Below the pieces are notes generated by a model. It was not told where the DNA came from, did no database searches, and saw nothing but the letters and a program-made list of their open reading frames with translations. Shown one piece after another: positions 8,783 to 18,663 of a stretch of DNA of 64,000 nucleotides (its first letter is position 1; each line of letters begins with the position of its first letter). The translations under genes and the position numbers were made by a program. Source of the stretch: CAYZXL01 sp964482435 (lineage in GTDB: Bacteria > Auribacterota > JABMQX01); contig CAYZXL010000006.1 of the NCBI GenBank assembly GCA_964482435.1, positions 91,173 to 155,172 on the forward strand, read 5' to 3'.

Positions 8783-11700
8783 ATGAAAAAACTTGCGATG
8801 AGTTTTGTTCTTTGCTGCCTTTGCGTGACGTCTTCGGAAGGCATCGTTATCAATGAGATTATGTACCACCCAACCGGCGACAACGAGGCGGACCTCGAGT
8901 GGTTGGAGCTGTATAACGATGACGTTGTTCCCTTAGACGTCGGCGGGTGGTCTTTCTCGAAAGGAATCAGCTACCAATTTTCGGAAAACATCGTTCTGGC
9001 AGGGAAATCCTACGTCGTGGTCTGTGCAAACAAGATTGCCCTGATGGGGATATATCCCATAACCAAGGATAAGCTCTACGGCCCCTTCGAGGGACGGCTT
9101 GACAGCGGAGGCGAGCAGATTGCTCTCGTGGACAAGCTGGGAGCGGTCATGGCACACGTCCACTATAGGGACAGGGACCCCTGGCCGGCTGGAGCGGACG
9201 GGACAGGGTTCTCTCTGGCTCTCATCAATCCCGACCTGCCGATGGACGAAAGCGAAAGCTGGGCGGTCAGCGCCAAGCCCCTTGGAAGCCCTGGCCAGCC
9301 GAACGGCTTCGAGGAGGAGACGACCATCACCGACACTCCCCTTGTACAAGTGGGGGAATTGTGGAAGTACTTCAAGGGCACGGAACCTCCTTCGGCAGAC
9401 CCTCTCGGGTGGACTGAACCCGATTTCGATGACTCTACCGAGAAGTGGCTTTCCGGTCCGACAGGCATAGGATACGGCGACGGCGACGACGCCACAGAGG
9501 TTACGGATATGCAGAACGCCTATCGCTCCGTTTTCTGTCGTAAAAAGTTTGAGGTTACGAACGTTTCCTCCATAGACAGCGTCGTGTTCAAAATTGCTTA
9601 CGACGATGGATTCATAGCCTTTCTCAATGGTCCCGAACAGGAAATTGGCCGAAAGAACATGGGGAATACAGGGGACGTCTTCACTTACAACATGGAGGCC
9701 ACGACGAGCGTCGGAGACCTTCCGGAGTCGGCAGAATTCAACGTTCCGAAATCCTATCTGCGAGAGGGGACGAACGTCCTGGCGGTTCAGATTCACAATT
9801 ACGGCATAGGCAGCAGCGACCTTTCGATGATTCCATCTCTCTCCAGCCGAAAGGTCAAAACCAGCGGCGGCGTAACGCCCATGCCCGTGGTCATCAACGA
9901 GTTTCTGGCCAACTCCAGCGGCGAGACATTTGTGGAGCTGTTCAATAATAGCAACGCGGACATGGACATCGGGCTGACTTATCTCAGCGACGACCCGCTG
10001 AACTTGATGAAGTACCAGATTCCGGCGGGCACCGTCATTAAGGCCTGGAAGCCCGCGTCTTTCAGCGAGACGGCCATGGGCTTTCCGCTGCCCCAGGGAG
10101 ATGCGGCGATTTATCTCACCACGCCCGACGCAGCGCGGATTATTGACGCACAGGCTTACGCAACCGAGCGACTGGACATGAGCCGCGGTCGGTATCCCGA
10201 CGGGGAGGGGCGCTGGTACACCATGCACACACCAACCCCTGGCGAGCCGAATGAGATTTCGGTCAACACCTCCATCGTCATCAACGAACTGATGTTCCAT
10301 CCGTATGAGAACGACGATACCCTCGAGTACATCGAGCTGTACAACCGGGGAACCGAGGCAGTGGACATGTCCGGCTGGAGTTTCGATGAGGGAGTGGATT
10401 TCGTTTTCCCCATCGAGACGACGCTCGATGCAGGGGATTATCTCGTCGTCGCGAAGAATCAGGAGACTATTGCCCAGAAGTACGCCGTATCCAACGTCAT
10501 CGGAAATTTCGGCGGAAACCTCGAGAACGAAGGCGAGAAAGTCGAACTTGTTGACGCCATAGGGAACGTTGTGGACGAGGTTCGCTATTCCGGGGGAGGA
10601 CGATGGCCTATCTGGGCCGCGGGATGGGGATCGAGCCTTGAGCTGATAGACCCGCGGCAGGACAACAGCTCGCCTTCCGCATGGGCCGCCAGCGACGAGA
10701 GAAGCAGGGCAGTCTGGACTCGCATCGAGTACAGCGGCCAGTTCAGCGGAGGTGAGTCGGAATTTCACTTCTTCCTGATGCATCGGGGGGAGTGCTTGAT
10801 TGACGACATCAGCATGAAGCGCGGTGGCCAGGAATACATCCCAAACGGTTCTTTTGAATCGGGCACATCGGGCTGGAAGATCGAGGGCAACCACATCCAA
10901 TCGTCCATCTACACTCAGGAGGCGCGCAGCGGTGCGAGGTGCCTGAAGATCGTAGCCACTGGCCGGGGAGACACCGGCGCCAACAGGATCGAATGCGACA
11001 CCACCACTGCCCTGAGCTCAGGCCAGACCTACACGATTTCGTTCTGGGTCAAGTGGCAGAGAGGAGTTGATTTGATTTACACGCGGACCCATAGCCAGGG
11101 AGCGCCGCGGGCAAGTCGGATTCCGATGCCCTCTCCTCGCGGGACGCCCGGCAAGCCAAACACCGTTTACCTGTCGAATCTCGGCCCGGTTATCTGGGAT
11201 GTGACCCAGAAGCCGATTGTCCCGAAATCCGCCGACTCCGTCAGGATTACGGCAAAAATCAGCGATTCGGACGGAGTTACGTCGGTCACCTTGTATTACA
11301 GGGGAGACAACGACGCAAACTACAACAGCGTCCAGATGTTCGACGACGGATCGCATAACGATAGACGGGCAGGGGATGGACTCTACGCCGGGGAAATCCC
11401 ACCCCGAGGCAGCATTGATTTGATGAGGTTCTACATCGTCCCCCAGGACGCGCTCTCTGCAACTCAGCGGTTTCCCGCCATGGACGGAAGGTTTTGCCTG
11501 TACCAGATTGAGAACACCCCTCCCTCGACGAAGCTCCCCATTTATCGCATTTTGTTGTCGCGCGAGGCCGACCAGCAAATGCGCAGCCAGGTTCGGCTGA
11601 GCAACGAGCTTGCCGACTGCACGTTCGTCTTGAACAACACCCAGATTTACTATAACTGCGGCGTTCGCACCCGAGGCAGCGGCTGGACAAGAGGCACCCA

Positions 11701-14623
11701 CCCGTCAAATCAGTACCGAATTGAGTTTAATGCCGACCAGCCTCTCCGGGGAGTTCAGGAGGAAATGAACCTCGACTGGGACAACGCCGACGGCACCAAG
11801 CAGCACGACTGGACAGTACATCATCTACTGCGCAAGCTCGGGGGCGTTCCGACGAGCTACCATAAGTACGTCCACGTGCGGTTTAACGCAAATTTCACAG
11901 CCCTGTCAGTAGAAGTGCAGAAGGTGGATGGGGCGTACGCTCGGCACTACTGGCCTGATGACGCCCAGGGGAACCTCTTCGAGGTGGACGACCGCTTTGA
12001 ATGGACCGACAGTTGGAACCACGGCAACTGGGACGCCTACATGCGCTGGCTGGGCGCCGATAAGGAGAAATATCGCTGGAATTTTGAGTTACGAACGAAC
12101 GAAAAAGAGGATGATTACTCCGGCCTCCTCGACTTCATCTCTTTCATGGACCCCGCGAGGACAAACAACACCACTTTCGATGACCAAGCCCTGGGTGTTC
12201 TCGACGTGAGTGAATGGCTGAAAGTGCTTTGCGTCAGGTTCCTGGTGGACGATTGGGATACCTACGGCTACAACCGCGGAAAGAACGCTTACTTCTATAA
12301 GCCCCTTCATCGAGGAGACGGCACGCCCCAGGACCCACCGCGGGACGGCAAATGGGCTCTTATCCCCTGGGACAGCGACCTGACTTTCAACAACGCGAGC
12401 GCCCCCATCGTTAGCGGCCAATTCACCGACATTCAAAGAATGATCAACAGGCCCCAGTTTCAGCGACTGTACTACGGTTACTACCTCTGGCTCATTGACG
12501 GTCCTTTCAGCCGGGCACAGATAGACCCCGTTCTCGACAGAACGTACCAGGCCGTGGCCAGCGAGCCGGGCGCGCCGAGCGGCCCCGACGGAATGAAGAG
12601 CTTCATCACCAACCGCATTTCGGCGATTCGCTCGATGATTCAATCTGACGCGAAATTCGCCATCACGACGAATTCTGGCATGGACTTCGAGGTTCAGGTG
12701 CCGCAGGTTACCCTAGAAGGAGTCGCGCCCTTCATTGCTACGACGATGAACGTGAAGGTCAACGATGGACCGGACGAGCCCCTCAAGGCGACTTGGCTCG
12801 ACTCGAAGCGCTGGCGGGCGACATTCTCTCTGGGGCCGAGCATAAACCGCTTCGTTGTGACGGGACTCGCTGTGGACAACAAGGTAGTCGGAACTGCCAG
12901 CATCACGGTGACCTGGGGGTTGAGTCCCACAACTGATACCGACAACGACGGGCTCTTCGATAGAGAAGAAGGCGAGGTTTACCACACGGATTACATGAAT
13001 CCCGACACCGACGGCGATGGACTAACCGACGGGAACGAGGTGCACGTATATTTCAGCGACCCGACCAAGAAAGACACCGACGGCGACGGCCTCACCGACC
13101 CGGAGGAAGTGATCACTTACCTCACAGACCCCAGGAAGGCGGATACCGACGACGATTCACTCCCGGATAAATGGGAAATCGAGAATCAGCTCAATCCGAA
13201 AGTCGCAGATGGCGACGACGGAGCAAACGGCGACCCGGACGCTGACGGGCTAACCAATTTGGCCGAGTACCAGAGCGGAACAAATCCCCGAAATGCCGAC
13301 ACTGACGGGGATGCCATGTCCGACCCCTGGGAAATCCAGTGGGGCTTCAACCCGAACGTCGGCACCGGACCGGATGGACCGGATGGGGACCGCGATGGCG
13401 ACGGACTGACAAACCTCGGTGAATATCGCAACGGCACCAATCCCAGCAAGGCTGACAGCGACGACGACGGACTGAACGACCTCTGGGAGGTCCAGAACAA
13501 TCTCGACCCCAACAGCGGGCAGGGCAATGACGGCCCGGATGGCGACCCCGACGGTGATGGCCTGACGAATCAGGAAGAGTTTGCCTACGGCACCAAGCCC
13601 AAGAGCAACGACTCCGATTCCGACCAGATGGACGACCGCTGGGAGATTCAGAACAACCTCGACCCGACGAGCAGCGAAGGAGACAATGGCTCCGCCGGCG
13701 ACCTCGATGGCGACGGGCTGACGAACCTGCGGGAATACCAGAGCATGACGAAGCCCAACAACCGCGATACCGACGACGATGGAATGGATGACTTCTGGGA
13801 AGTCGAAAACGGCTTAGACCCAACTCAGCCAACGGGAGACAATGGACCCGACGGCGACCCCGACGGTGACCAGATACAGAATCTGAAAGAATATCAATAC
13901 GGGCTTGACCCGTGGACGCCTAACACGGACACCGACCAGGATGGCTTGAGCGACCTGTGGGAAATCACGTACGGACTCAGCCCGACAAGTCCTGACGGGA
14001 ATGATGGCGCCGGGGGCGACCCCGATGGCGACGGCCTGTCGAATGCCGATGAGCTTCAAAAGGGGACAAGTCCTGTCAATCCCGATTCAGACTCCGACGG
14101 AATGAACGACGGATGGGAAGTCCAGAACGGCCTCGACCCGGCGAGCAATGTGGGCGACGATGGCGCGACCGGCGACCCCGACGCAGACACTCTGCTGAAC
14201 AAAGAGGAATACGACCACAACGCCAACCCAAGAGACCCCGACACCGACGATGATGGGATGGGAGACGCCTGGGAGGTTCGGAACGGCCTCGATCCAGCCA
14301 GCGCCGAAGGAGAAAATGGACCGGACGGCGACCCCGACGACGATGGAAGCTCCAATATGGAGGAGATGATAGCCGGAACCCTGCCGCTCTCCGCAGAATC
14401 GGTTTTTGCCGTGGTATCCATCGGCAATAACGGCTCTTCCATCACCATCACGTGGTCAACGGTGGAGGGGAAACGGTACAGGATTCTCGCGGCGGACACC
14501 ATAGACGGGACCTGGACGCCCATCGCCGCCGACATCGTGGGAACGGGACAGCCAGCCCTCTTCGAGGACGGCGCAGGCGTTTCTCAAGGGAAGGCGTTCT
14601 ACAAAGTGGAGGTGTATTACTGA
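8783..14623 (+). CDS. Exported CotH-kinase protein with lamin-tail domains and TSP3 calcium repeats (1946 aa)
   Basis: The ATG at 8783 follows AAAGGAAACCTG and starts a signal peptide (MKKLAMSFVLCCLCV). Three lamin-tail domains start at residues 21 (IVINEIMYHP), about 372 (VVINEFLANSS) and about 495 (IVINELMFHP). A CBM4/9-like region lies near 650-780 and a CotH protein-kinase-like domain near 900-1290. The CotH domain keeps the acidic motifs of the family: VDDWDTYGYN followed by WALIPWDSDLTF. Residues about 1385-1860 are tandem thrombospondin type 3-like calcium repeats (DTDGDGLTD, GDPDGDGLTNLAEY), some ten units of about 50-60 residues. The tail (SITITWSTVEGKRYRI...FYKVEVYY) is the C-terminal domain shared with other exported proteins. 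In other bacteria CotH phosphorylates surface proteins. The acidic repeats suggest a calcium-stabilised stalk. Its substrate is unknown. Confidence 0.9.
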   Translation: MKKLAMSFVLCCLCVTSSEGIVINEIMYHPTGDNEADLEWLELYNDDVVPLDVGGWSFSKGISYQFSENIVLAGKSYVVVCANKIALMGIYPITKDKLYGPFEGRLDSGGEQIALVDKLGAVMAHVHYRDRDPWPAGADGTGFSLALINPDLPMDESESWAVSAKPLGSPGQPNGFEEETTITDTPLVQVGELWKYFKGTEPPSADPLGWTEPDFDDSTEKWLSGPTGIGYGDGDDATEVTDMQNAYRSVFCRKKFEVTNVSSIDSVVFKIAYDDGFIAFLNGPEQEIGRKNMGNTGDVFTYNMEATTSVGDLPESAEFNVPKSYLREGTNVLAVQIHNYGIGSSDLSMIPSLSSRKVKTSGGVTPMPVVINEFLANSSGETFVELFNNSNADMDIGLTYLSDDPLNLMKYQIPAGTVIKAWKPASFSETAMGFPLPQGDAAIYLTTPDAARIIDAQAYATERLDMSRGRYPDGEGRWYTMHTPTPGEPNEISVNTSIVINELMFHPYENDDTLEYIELYNRGTEAVDMSGWSFDEGVDFVFPIETTLDAGDYLVVAKNQETIAQKYAVSNVIGNFGGNLENEGEKVELVDAIGNVVDEVRYSGGGRWPIWAAGWGSSLELIDPRQDNSSPSAWAASDERSRAVWTRIEYSGQFSGGESEFHFFLMHRGECLIDDISMKRGGQEYIPNGSFESGTSGWKIEGNHIQSSIYTQEARSGARCLKIVATGRGDTGANRIECDTTTALSSGQTYTISFWVKWQRGVDLIYTRTHSQGAPRASRIPMPSPRGTPGKPNTVYLSNLGPVIWDVTQKPIVPKSADSVRITAKISDSDGVTSVTLYYRGDNDANYNSVQMFDDGSHNDRRAGDGLYAGEIPPRGSIDLMRFYIVPQDALSATQRFPAMDGRFCLYQIENTPPSTKLPIYRILLSREADQQMRSQVRLSNELADCTFVLNNTQIYYNCGVRTRGSGWTRGTHPSNQYRIEFNADQPLRGVQEEMNLDWDNADGTKQHDWTVHHLLRKLGGVPTSYHKYVHVRFNANFTALSVEVQKVDGAYARHYWPDDAQGNLFEVDDRFEWTDSWNHGNWDAYMRWLGADKEKYRWNFELRTNEKEDDYSGLLDFISFMDPARTNNTTFDDQALGVLDVSEWLKVLCVRFLVDDWDTYGYNRGKNAYFYKPLHRGDGTPQDPPRDGKWALIPWDSDLTFNNASAPIVSGQFTDIQRMINRPQFQRLYYGYYLWLIDGPFSRAQIDPVLDRTYQAVASEPGAPSGPDGMKSFITNRISAIRSMIQSDAKFAITTNSGMDFEVQVPQVTLEGVAPFIATTMNVKVNDGPDEPLKATWLDSKRWRATFSLGPSINRFVVTGLAVDNKVVGTASITVTWGLSPTTDTDNDGLFDREEGEVYHTDYMNPDTDGDGLTDGNEVHVYFSDPTKKDTDGDGLTDPEEVITYLTDPRKADTDDDSLPDKWEIENQLNPKVADGDDGANGDPDADGLTNLAEYQSGTNPRNADTDGDAMSDPWEIQWGFNPNVGTGPDGPDGDRDGDGLTNLGEYRNGTNPSKADSDDDGLNDLWEVQNNLDPNSGQGNDGPDGDPDGDGLTNQEEFAYGTKPKSNDSDSDQMDDRWEIQNNLDPTSSEGDNGSAGDLDGDGLTNLREYQSMTKPNNRDTDDDGMDDFWEVENGLDPTQPTGDNGPDGDPDGDQIQNLKEYQYGLDPWTPNTDTDQDGLSDLWEITYGLSPTSPDGNDGAGGDPDGDGLSNADELQKGTSPVNPDSDSDGMNDGWEVQNGLDPASNVGDDGATGDPDADTLLNKEEYDHNANPRDPDTDDDGMGDAWEVRNGLDPASAEGENGPDGDPDDDGSSNMEEMIAGTLPLSAESVFAVVSIGNNGSSITITWSTVEGKRYRILAADTIDGTWTPIAADIVGTGQPALFEDGAGVSQGKAFYKVEVYY

Positions 14624-14662
14624 GCGGGGGGGCTTCCCGAAGAGTGCGGTCCGTGCGGTAGG

Positions 14663-15199
14663 TCAATCGGGCTTCCGGGGCGACTTACGGGCCCGGCGAC
14701 GCTTCTTCTCCTCGCGCGACCCGAAAACGGCAATGAAAGTCTCGACCATCTTCGCGCAGTCGTCACACACCTCCGGCGTCTGGTCGCGGAGCGCCCTGGC
14801 GATGCGGTTGAGGGGCCTGCTCCTCTGCTCGTTGAGCAGCTTGGCGTAGCCCTGCGGTTTGACGACCTCGCCCTCGTAGAACGAGAAGGAGGCGAGGGTC
14901 TCTATTTCATCGGGCGTGATGTCAGGGGGTTTCACGTCCGACTTGAGAAAAGCCTGGAGGTTGTCCGGCAGAGACTCCATAGGGGGCGAAACGTAGCCGA
15001 GGTCTTTGAGCATCTCGAGCAACGACATCCGGAGGGCAGCCGCGATTTTTATCAGAGTATCGATTTTCGGTAAGCCCCTTTCCTCCTTCGATAGCCGCGA
15101 TATGTGAGCATCTGAAATTCCAGCCTCCCTCGATAGCTCACTTTGGGACATCCCTTTCTCTTTCAGCTTTCGCAAGACGTACGCGCCGAACTTCGTCAT
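14663..15199 (-). CDS. XRE-family helix-turn-helix regulator (178 aa)
   Basis: Residues 4-60 form a classic Cro/CI-type helix-turn-helix (GMSQSELSREAGISDAHISR, then IDTLIKIAAALRMSLLEML). The remaining 110 residues are helical and charged with a basic tail (SREEKKRRRARKSPRKPD), and no ligand-binding domain is recognised. The gene converges with the CotH-protein gene, 39 bases apart, and has its own promoter upstream. It probably regulates transcription; its targets cannot be inferred. Confidence 0.85.
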   Translation of the reverse strand: MTKFGAYVLRKLKEKGMSQSELSREAGISDAHISRLSKEERGLPKIDTLIKIAAALRMSLLEMLKDLGYVSPPMESLPDNLQAFLKSDVKPPDITPDEIETLASFSFYEGEVVKPQGYAKLLNEQRSRPLNRIARALRDQTPEVCDDCAKMVETFIAVFGSREEKKRRRARKSPRKPD

Positions 15200-15311
15200 C
15201 GCAACTCCCTCCTCTTATTGCCCGCGCTTTCGCGCGCTGCCTGCCTTCGGGGGTCAAGCGAACACGCAAATCTCTCCGCCCGACGAAAGAGTTCACTGCC
15301 CCGCCGTGCGT

Positions 15312-15339
15312 AGTTTACTGCAAGAAGGGAACGTGTCAA
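15312..15339 (-). promoter_or_regulatory. Promoter for the XRE regulator
   Basis: On the minus strand a perfect TTGACA and TAAACT lie 16 bases apart, about 110 bases before the start at 15199. Confidence 0.5.
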
Positions 15340-15420
15340 ACAAAAATCTACAGAAAAGACGCCCCCTCACTTTCAGGCGGATATGGCGCTGTCGTGCGGA
15401 CACAGTCGCGCCTTCTTGCG

Positions 15421-15472
15421 GTGGCAGGGCCATCTTGCCCATGATCCTCCACGGGCGGGACGCCCGTGCCAC
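15421..15472. repeat. 52-bp paired-hairpin dispersed repeat, copy 1
   Basis: The unit consists of two adjacent palindromes, one around GGGCAAGATGGCCC and one around CACGGGCGGGACGCCCGTG. It is nearly identical, in inverse orientation, to 31960-32011 (about three or four differences over 52 bases). It lies just downstream of the pnp operon in the gene-free interval 15200-15598, which otherwise contains only the XRE promoter. It could double as a transcription terminator. Confidence 0.75.
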
Positions 15473-15598
15473 GGTGCGGCACGCACGGCACTGAAGCCTT
15501 TCAACATCCCCCTGCCCAGAGGAGCCCGCAGGACACCATCCGCAGCCGCTCTACCCGGGTGGTTCGCAAGGCAGAGTACGGCGGGGAGTGTCCGCGCT

Positions 15599-16237
15599 TT
15601 AACGGAGGTCCGGTGGGTCAAAAAATGTCAACGACTTCTTCTCTTTCCGCACCGTCGTGGGAGGGCCGTGACCGGGGTAGATGACCGTCCCCGGCGGGAG
15701 AGAAAAAATTCGCTTGAAAATCGAATCCTTGAGTTGCGAGGTGGACCCGCCCGGTAAGTCCGTTCGTCCGACGGCGCCCCCCTCAAAAAGGACGTCACCG
15801 CAAAAGAGAACGTCGTTGATGAGGTAGGACACGCTGCCGGGGGAGTGACCCGGCGTATGAATGACCCGAAAAGATAAGCCGCCGACGCGGATTACCTCGT
15901 TGTCCCGGAGAAGGCGGTCCACAGGAGGCAGGGGTTCCCCTTCAAGTCCGACAAATGCCAGTTGCTCAACCACGGCGTCGTAAAAAGGAAGGTCTTCCCC
16001 GTGGCAGCAAATCTCTGCAGAGGTCCTTTTCTTTATCTCACCAACGCCGCCGATGTGGTCCCAGTGGCAATGCGTGATGAGTATCTTGCCGACGGAGAGC
16101 TTCAGAGACGAACAGCGCTCTAAAATGATTTCCGCGTCGGCGCCGGGGTCTATGACGACTCCCTCCGCCGACTCGCCTTCCGCGACGAGATAACAGTTGC
16201 ACTCGTTAATGCCTACTGTGACGCTTTCGAGGATCAT
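15599..16237 (-). CDS. Metallo-beta-lactamase-fold hydrolase, glyoxalase II / YcbL-like (212 aa)
   Basis: The start is the ATG at 16237 (MILESVTVG), which overlaps the end of pnp by 32 bases; longer frames upstream are only the pnp shadow. The metal-binding motif is intact (THCHWDHIGG, residues about 55-64), followed by GHSPGS, an Asp-containing LFCGDVLF and YPGHGPPTT. Length and motif spacing fit single-domain thioesterase-like hydrolases of the glyoxalase II group, which hydrolyse thioesters using two metal ions. The real substrate is unknown. It is the last gene of the nusA-pnp operon and probably translationally coupled to pnp. Confidence 0.85.
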   Translation of the reverse strand: MILESVTVGINECNCYLVAEGESAEGVVIDPGADAEIILERCSSLKLSVGKILITHCHWDHIGGVGEIKKRTSAEICCHGEDLPFYDAVVEQLAFVGLEGEPLPPVDRLLRDNEVIRVGGLSFRVIHTPGHSPGSVSYLINDVLFCGDVLFEGGAVGRTDLPGGSTSQLKDSIFKRIFSLPPGTVIYPGHGPPTTVRKEKKSLTFFDPPDLR

Positions 16238-18401
16238 CCCGGCGGTCGTTCCTTCTTCTGTCGGGAGGCCCCTCCCGGCGTGGGCGGCCCGCGTCGGGGC
16301 GGTCAGTTCCGCCTGAAGGGCCCAGCGCGTCCCGACGGCTGAGATTGATTCTGCCCCGGTCGTCAATATCGGTGACCTTGACCATGATCTCGTCGCCGAG
16401 CCTGACGATGTCCTCGACCCGTTCGACGCGGTGGTCCGCAAGCCTCGAGATGTGGACAAGCCCCTCTTTCCCCGGGAGAATCTCCACGAAAGCCCCGAAG
16501 TCAACGATATTCTTGACGGTGCCGCGATAAACTTTTCCGACCTCCACCTCGGCGGTAAGACCCTGGATAGCCTTGACCGCAGCGTCGGAGGATTCCTGGC
16601 TCGTGCTGGCGATGGTGATTTTGCCGGAATCCTCAATGTCAATGACGGCGCCGGTGCTGCTTGTGATGCTGCGGATGACGCTCCCACCGGGGCCGATGAC
16701 CGCGCCAATTTTTTCAGGATTAATATGGATGATTGTAATCTTCGGGGCGTACACGGAGACCGACGGACGCGGCTTGTCAATCGCAGCATCCATAATATCA
16801 AGCACGTGGAGACGGGCTTTTTTCGCCTCCTGAAGAGCCTCCGCCATGATTTCTCGAGTTATCCCGGCGCCCTTGATGTCCATCTGGAAGGCGGTGATGC
16901 CCTGGCGCGTTCCGGCGACTTTGAAATCCATCTCGCCGAGGGCATCCTCAATGCCCAGGATGTCAGCCAGGATTACGTGGCGGTTTTCTTCCTTGATCAG
17001 CCCCATGGCGACTCCGGCCACGGCAGCCGACACAGGCACTCCCGCATCCATGAGGGCCAGAGAGCCCCCGCAGACCGTCGCCATCGAGGAGGAGCCGTTC
17101 GACTCCAGAATGTCGGACGTGATTCGGATGGTGTAAGGAAAAGTCACGTCGTCAGGAGTGACCGCCGTCAAAGCTCGTTCTGCCAGGATTCCGTGCCCGA
17201 TGTCCCGCCGGCTCGGCCCCCGTATCGGCTTGACCTCTCCGACACTGAACGGCGGGAAGTTGTAGTGAACCATGAACCTCTTTGACTGTTCGCCGATGAG
17301 CGTGTCGCGGCGTTGCTCGTCGGAAACCGTACCGAGAGTGGCGATGGCGAGGGCTTGCGTCTCGCCGCGAGTGAACAGCGCCGAACCGTGCGTTCGGGGA
17401 AGAAGTCCGACTTCGCAGGCAATGGGTCGGATGTCCAGCGGCCCGCGCCCGTCCGCTCTTCTGCCCTCCTTGAGGATGAGCTCCCGCACGCGCTTCTGCT
17501 GAACCTCTCTGAAAGCCGCATCAATTTGTGCTTCCGTGTAGAGAGGACTTTCCTGCTCCGCGACGAGCTTATTTATCAAGCGTTCTCTCAGTCCACTGAC
17601 GGCCTCGTTTCTGGGGGCCTTCTCTCGAATGGTTATGGCCGGGACGACGTCTTCCCCGACCAGCCCCTCGACGGCAGCCATCAAGTCCGGCGGCACAGTC
17701 AGGAACGACCGCTCAGCTTTCGGCTTTCCACATTTCTGGCCGAGCTCTCGTATGGCCCTGGCCACTTCCTTTACCGCGGCATGGCCGAACATGATAGCTT
17801 CCAGGAGCGTCTCTTCCGAAGCGAACTTCGCCCAGCCTTCGACCATAGTAACGGCTTCTTCCGTCCCAGCTATGACAAGGTCGAGGGCAGAGGTCTCCAT
17901 CTGCTGGTGCGTTGGGTTGACGACGAGGGTTCCATTGAACTTGCCGACTCGAACCATGCCAATGGGACCCCCGAAGGGAATGTCAGAAACCGTCAGAGCC
18001 GCCGAAGCGCCGACCCCCGTCAGGATGTCCGGGTCGTTCACATCGTCGGCGGAAAGAACCTCACCGACAATCTGGACTTCTTCCAGCATGCCTTTCGGGA
18101 AAAGGGGCCTGATGGTACGGTCACCAAGCCGGCACGTGAGAATCTCCTTCTCCGTCGGTCTCCCCTCGCGCTTGATGTAGCCACCGGGGAAACGCCCTGC
18201 CGCCGACGTCTTCTCCCGGTACTCGACGGTGAGAGGGAAGAAATCCACTCCTTCCCTGGGGGTATCGGCGATGGTAACTGCGGAGAGCACAATCGTGTCA
18301 CCATACCTGACGGCGACAGACCCGTTAGCCTGCTTTGCCATTTTACCGGTCTGAATGGTCAGTTCTTTTCCCCCGACCCAAACTGAAATAGATTCCAGCA
18401 T
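16206..18401 (-). CDS. pnp: Polyribonucleotide nucleotidyltransferase (PNPase, 731 aa)
   Basis: I chose the ATG at 18401 (MLESISVWVGG) because it has a near-perfect Shine-Dalgarno (GGAGGAACG); an upstream in-frame extension lacks one. PNPase degrades RNA 3'-to-5' phosphorolytically. The order is two RNase PH domains (about 10-145 and 310-525) with the linking alpha domain, then a KH domain (KIGAVIGPGGSVIRSI, near 550-610) and an S1 domain (YRGTVKNIVDFGAFVEILPG, near 615-690). The active-site region is present (DILGIEDALGEMDFKVAGT). The extreme C-terminus is Arg/Asp/Pro-rich and probably disordered. The gene follows rpsO, the usual arrangement. Confidence 0.97.
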   Translation of the reverse strand: MLESISVWVGGKELTIQTGKMAKQANGSVAVRYGDTIVLSAVTIADTPREGVDFFPLTVEYREKTSAAGRFPGGYIKREGRPTEKEILTCRLGDRTIRPLFPKGMLEEVQIVGEVLSADDVNDPDILTGVGASAALTVSDIPFGGPIGMVRVGKFNGTLVVNPTHQQMETSALDLVIAGTEEAVTMVEGWAKFASEETLLEAIMFGHAAVKEVARAIRELGQKCGKPKAERSFLTVPPDLMAAVEGLVGEDVVPAITIREKAPRNEAVSGLRERLINKLVAEQESPLYTEAQIDAAFREVQQKRVRELILKEGRRADGRGPLDIRPIACEVGLLPRTHGSALFTRGETQALAIATLGTVSDEQRRDTLIGEQSKRFMVHYNFPPFSVGEVKPIRGPSRRDIGHGILAERALTAVTPDDVTFPYTIRITSDILESNGSSSMATVCGGSLALMDAGVPVSAAVAGVAMGLIKEENRHVILADILGIEDALGEMDFKVAGTRQGITAFQMDIKGAGITREIMAEALQEAKKARLHVLDIMDAAIDKPRPSVSVYAPKITIIHINPEKIGAVIGPGGSVIRSITSSTGAVIDIEDSGKITIASTSQESSDAAVKAIQGLTAEVEVGKVYRGTVKNIVDFGAFVEILPGKEGLVHISRLADHRVERVEDIVRLGDEIMVKVTDIDDRGRINLSRRDALGPSGGTDRPDAGRPRREGPPDRRRNDRRDDPRKRHSRH

Positions 18402-18484
18402 CGTTCCTCCATAAAAAGTTTTGACGACCCGCCCCTCTTCCTTGGTCATCAGAGACGAACCCGCGACACACAAGCCCCGACCTC

Positions 18485-18507
18485 TCCGGAAAGAACCTTC
18501 TTCCGGA
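18485..18507 (-). promoter_or_regulatory. Stem-loop in the pnp leader
   Basis: On the minus-strand RNA, UCCGGAAG pairs with CUUUCCGGA (one bulged base) around a loop AAGGUU, about 85 nt before the pnp start. In Escherichia coli a pnp leader stem-loop cleaved by RNase III mediates autoregulation. A similar role here is inference. Confidence 0.35.
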
Positions 18508-18663
18508 CGAGGGGCATCGCCCGAAAGGAGTTCAACCCGGGTAATGAAACGGTGATCGTGGAGTCGCCTCTAATGATCAAGGGAAGAAGTTTTGTGGCGG
18601 GTTGTACGGGTTCATTTGCGTGAGCCCATGCCCAGCCTCGTTCCATCGAACAAACCGGTGGAC

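Noticed and set aside
8933..10900. A 655-codon minus-strand frame opposite the CotH-protein gene
   Set aside because: It is the antisense shadow of a well-supported coding sequence. The protein-like frame on the plus strand has recognisable domains and a ribosome-binding site.
13347..13832. Arg/Ser/His-rich minus-strand frame of 161 codons
   Set aside because: Composition reflects the repeated GAC/GGC codons of the calcium-binding repeats on the other strand.
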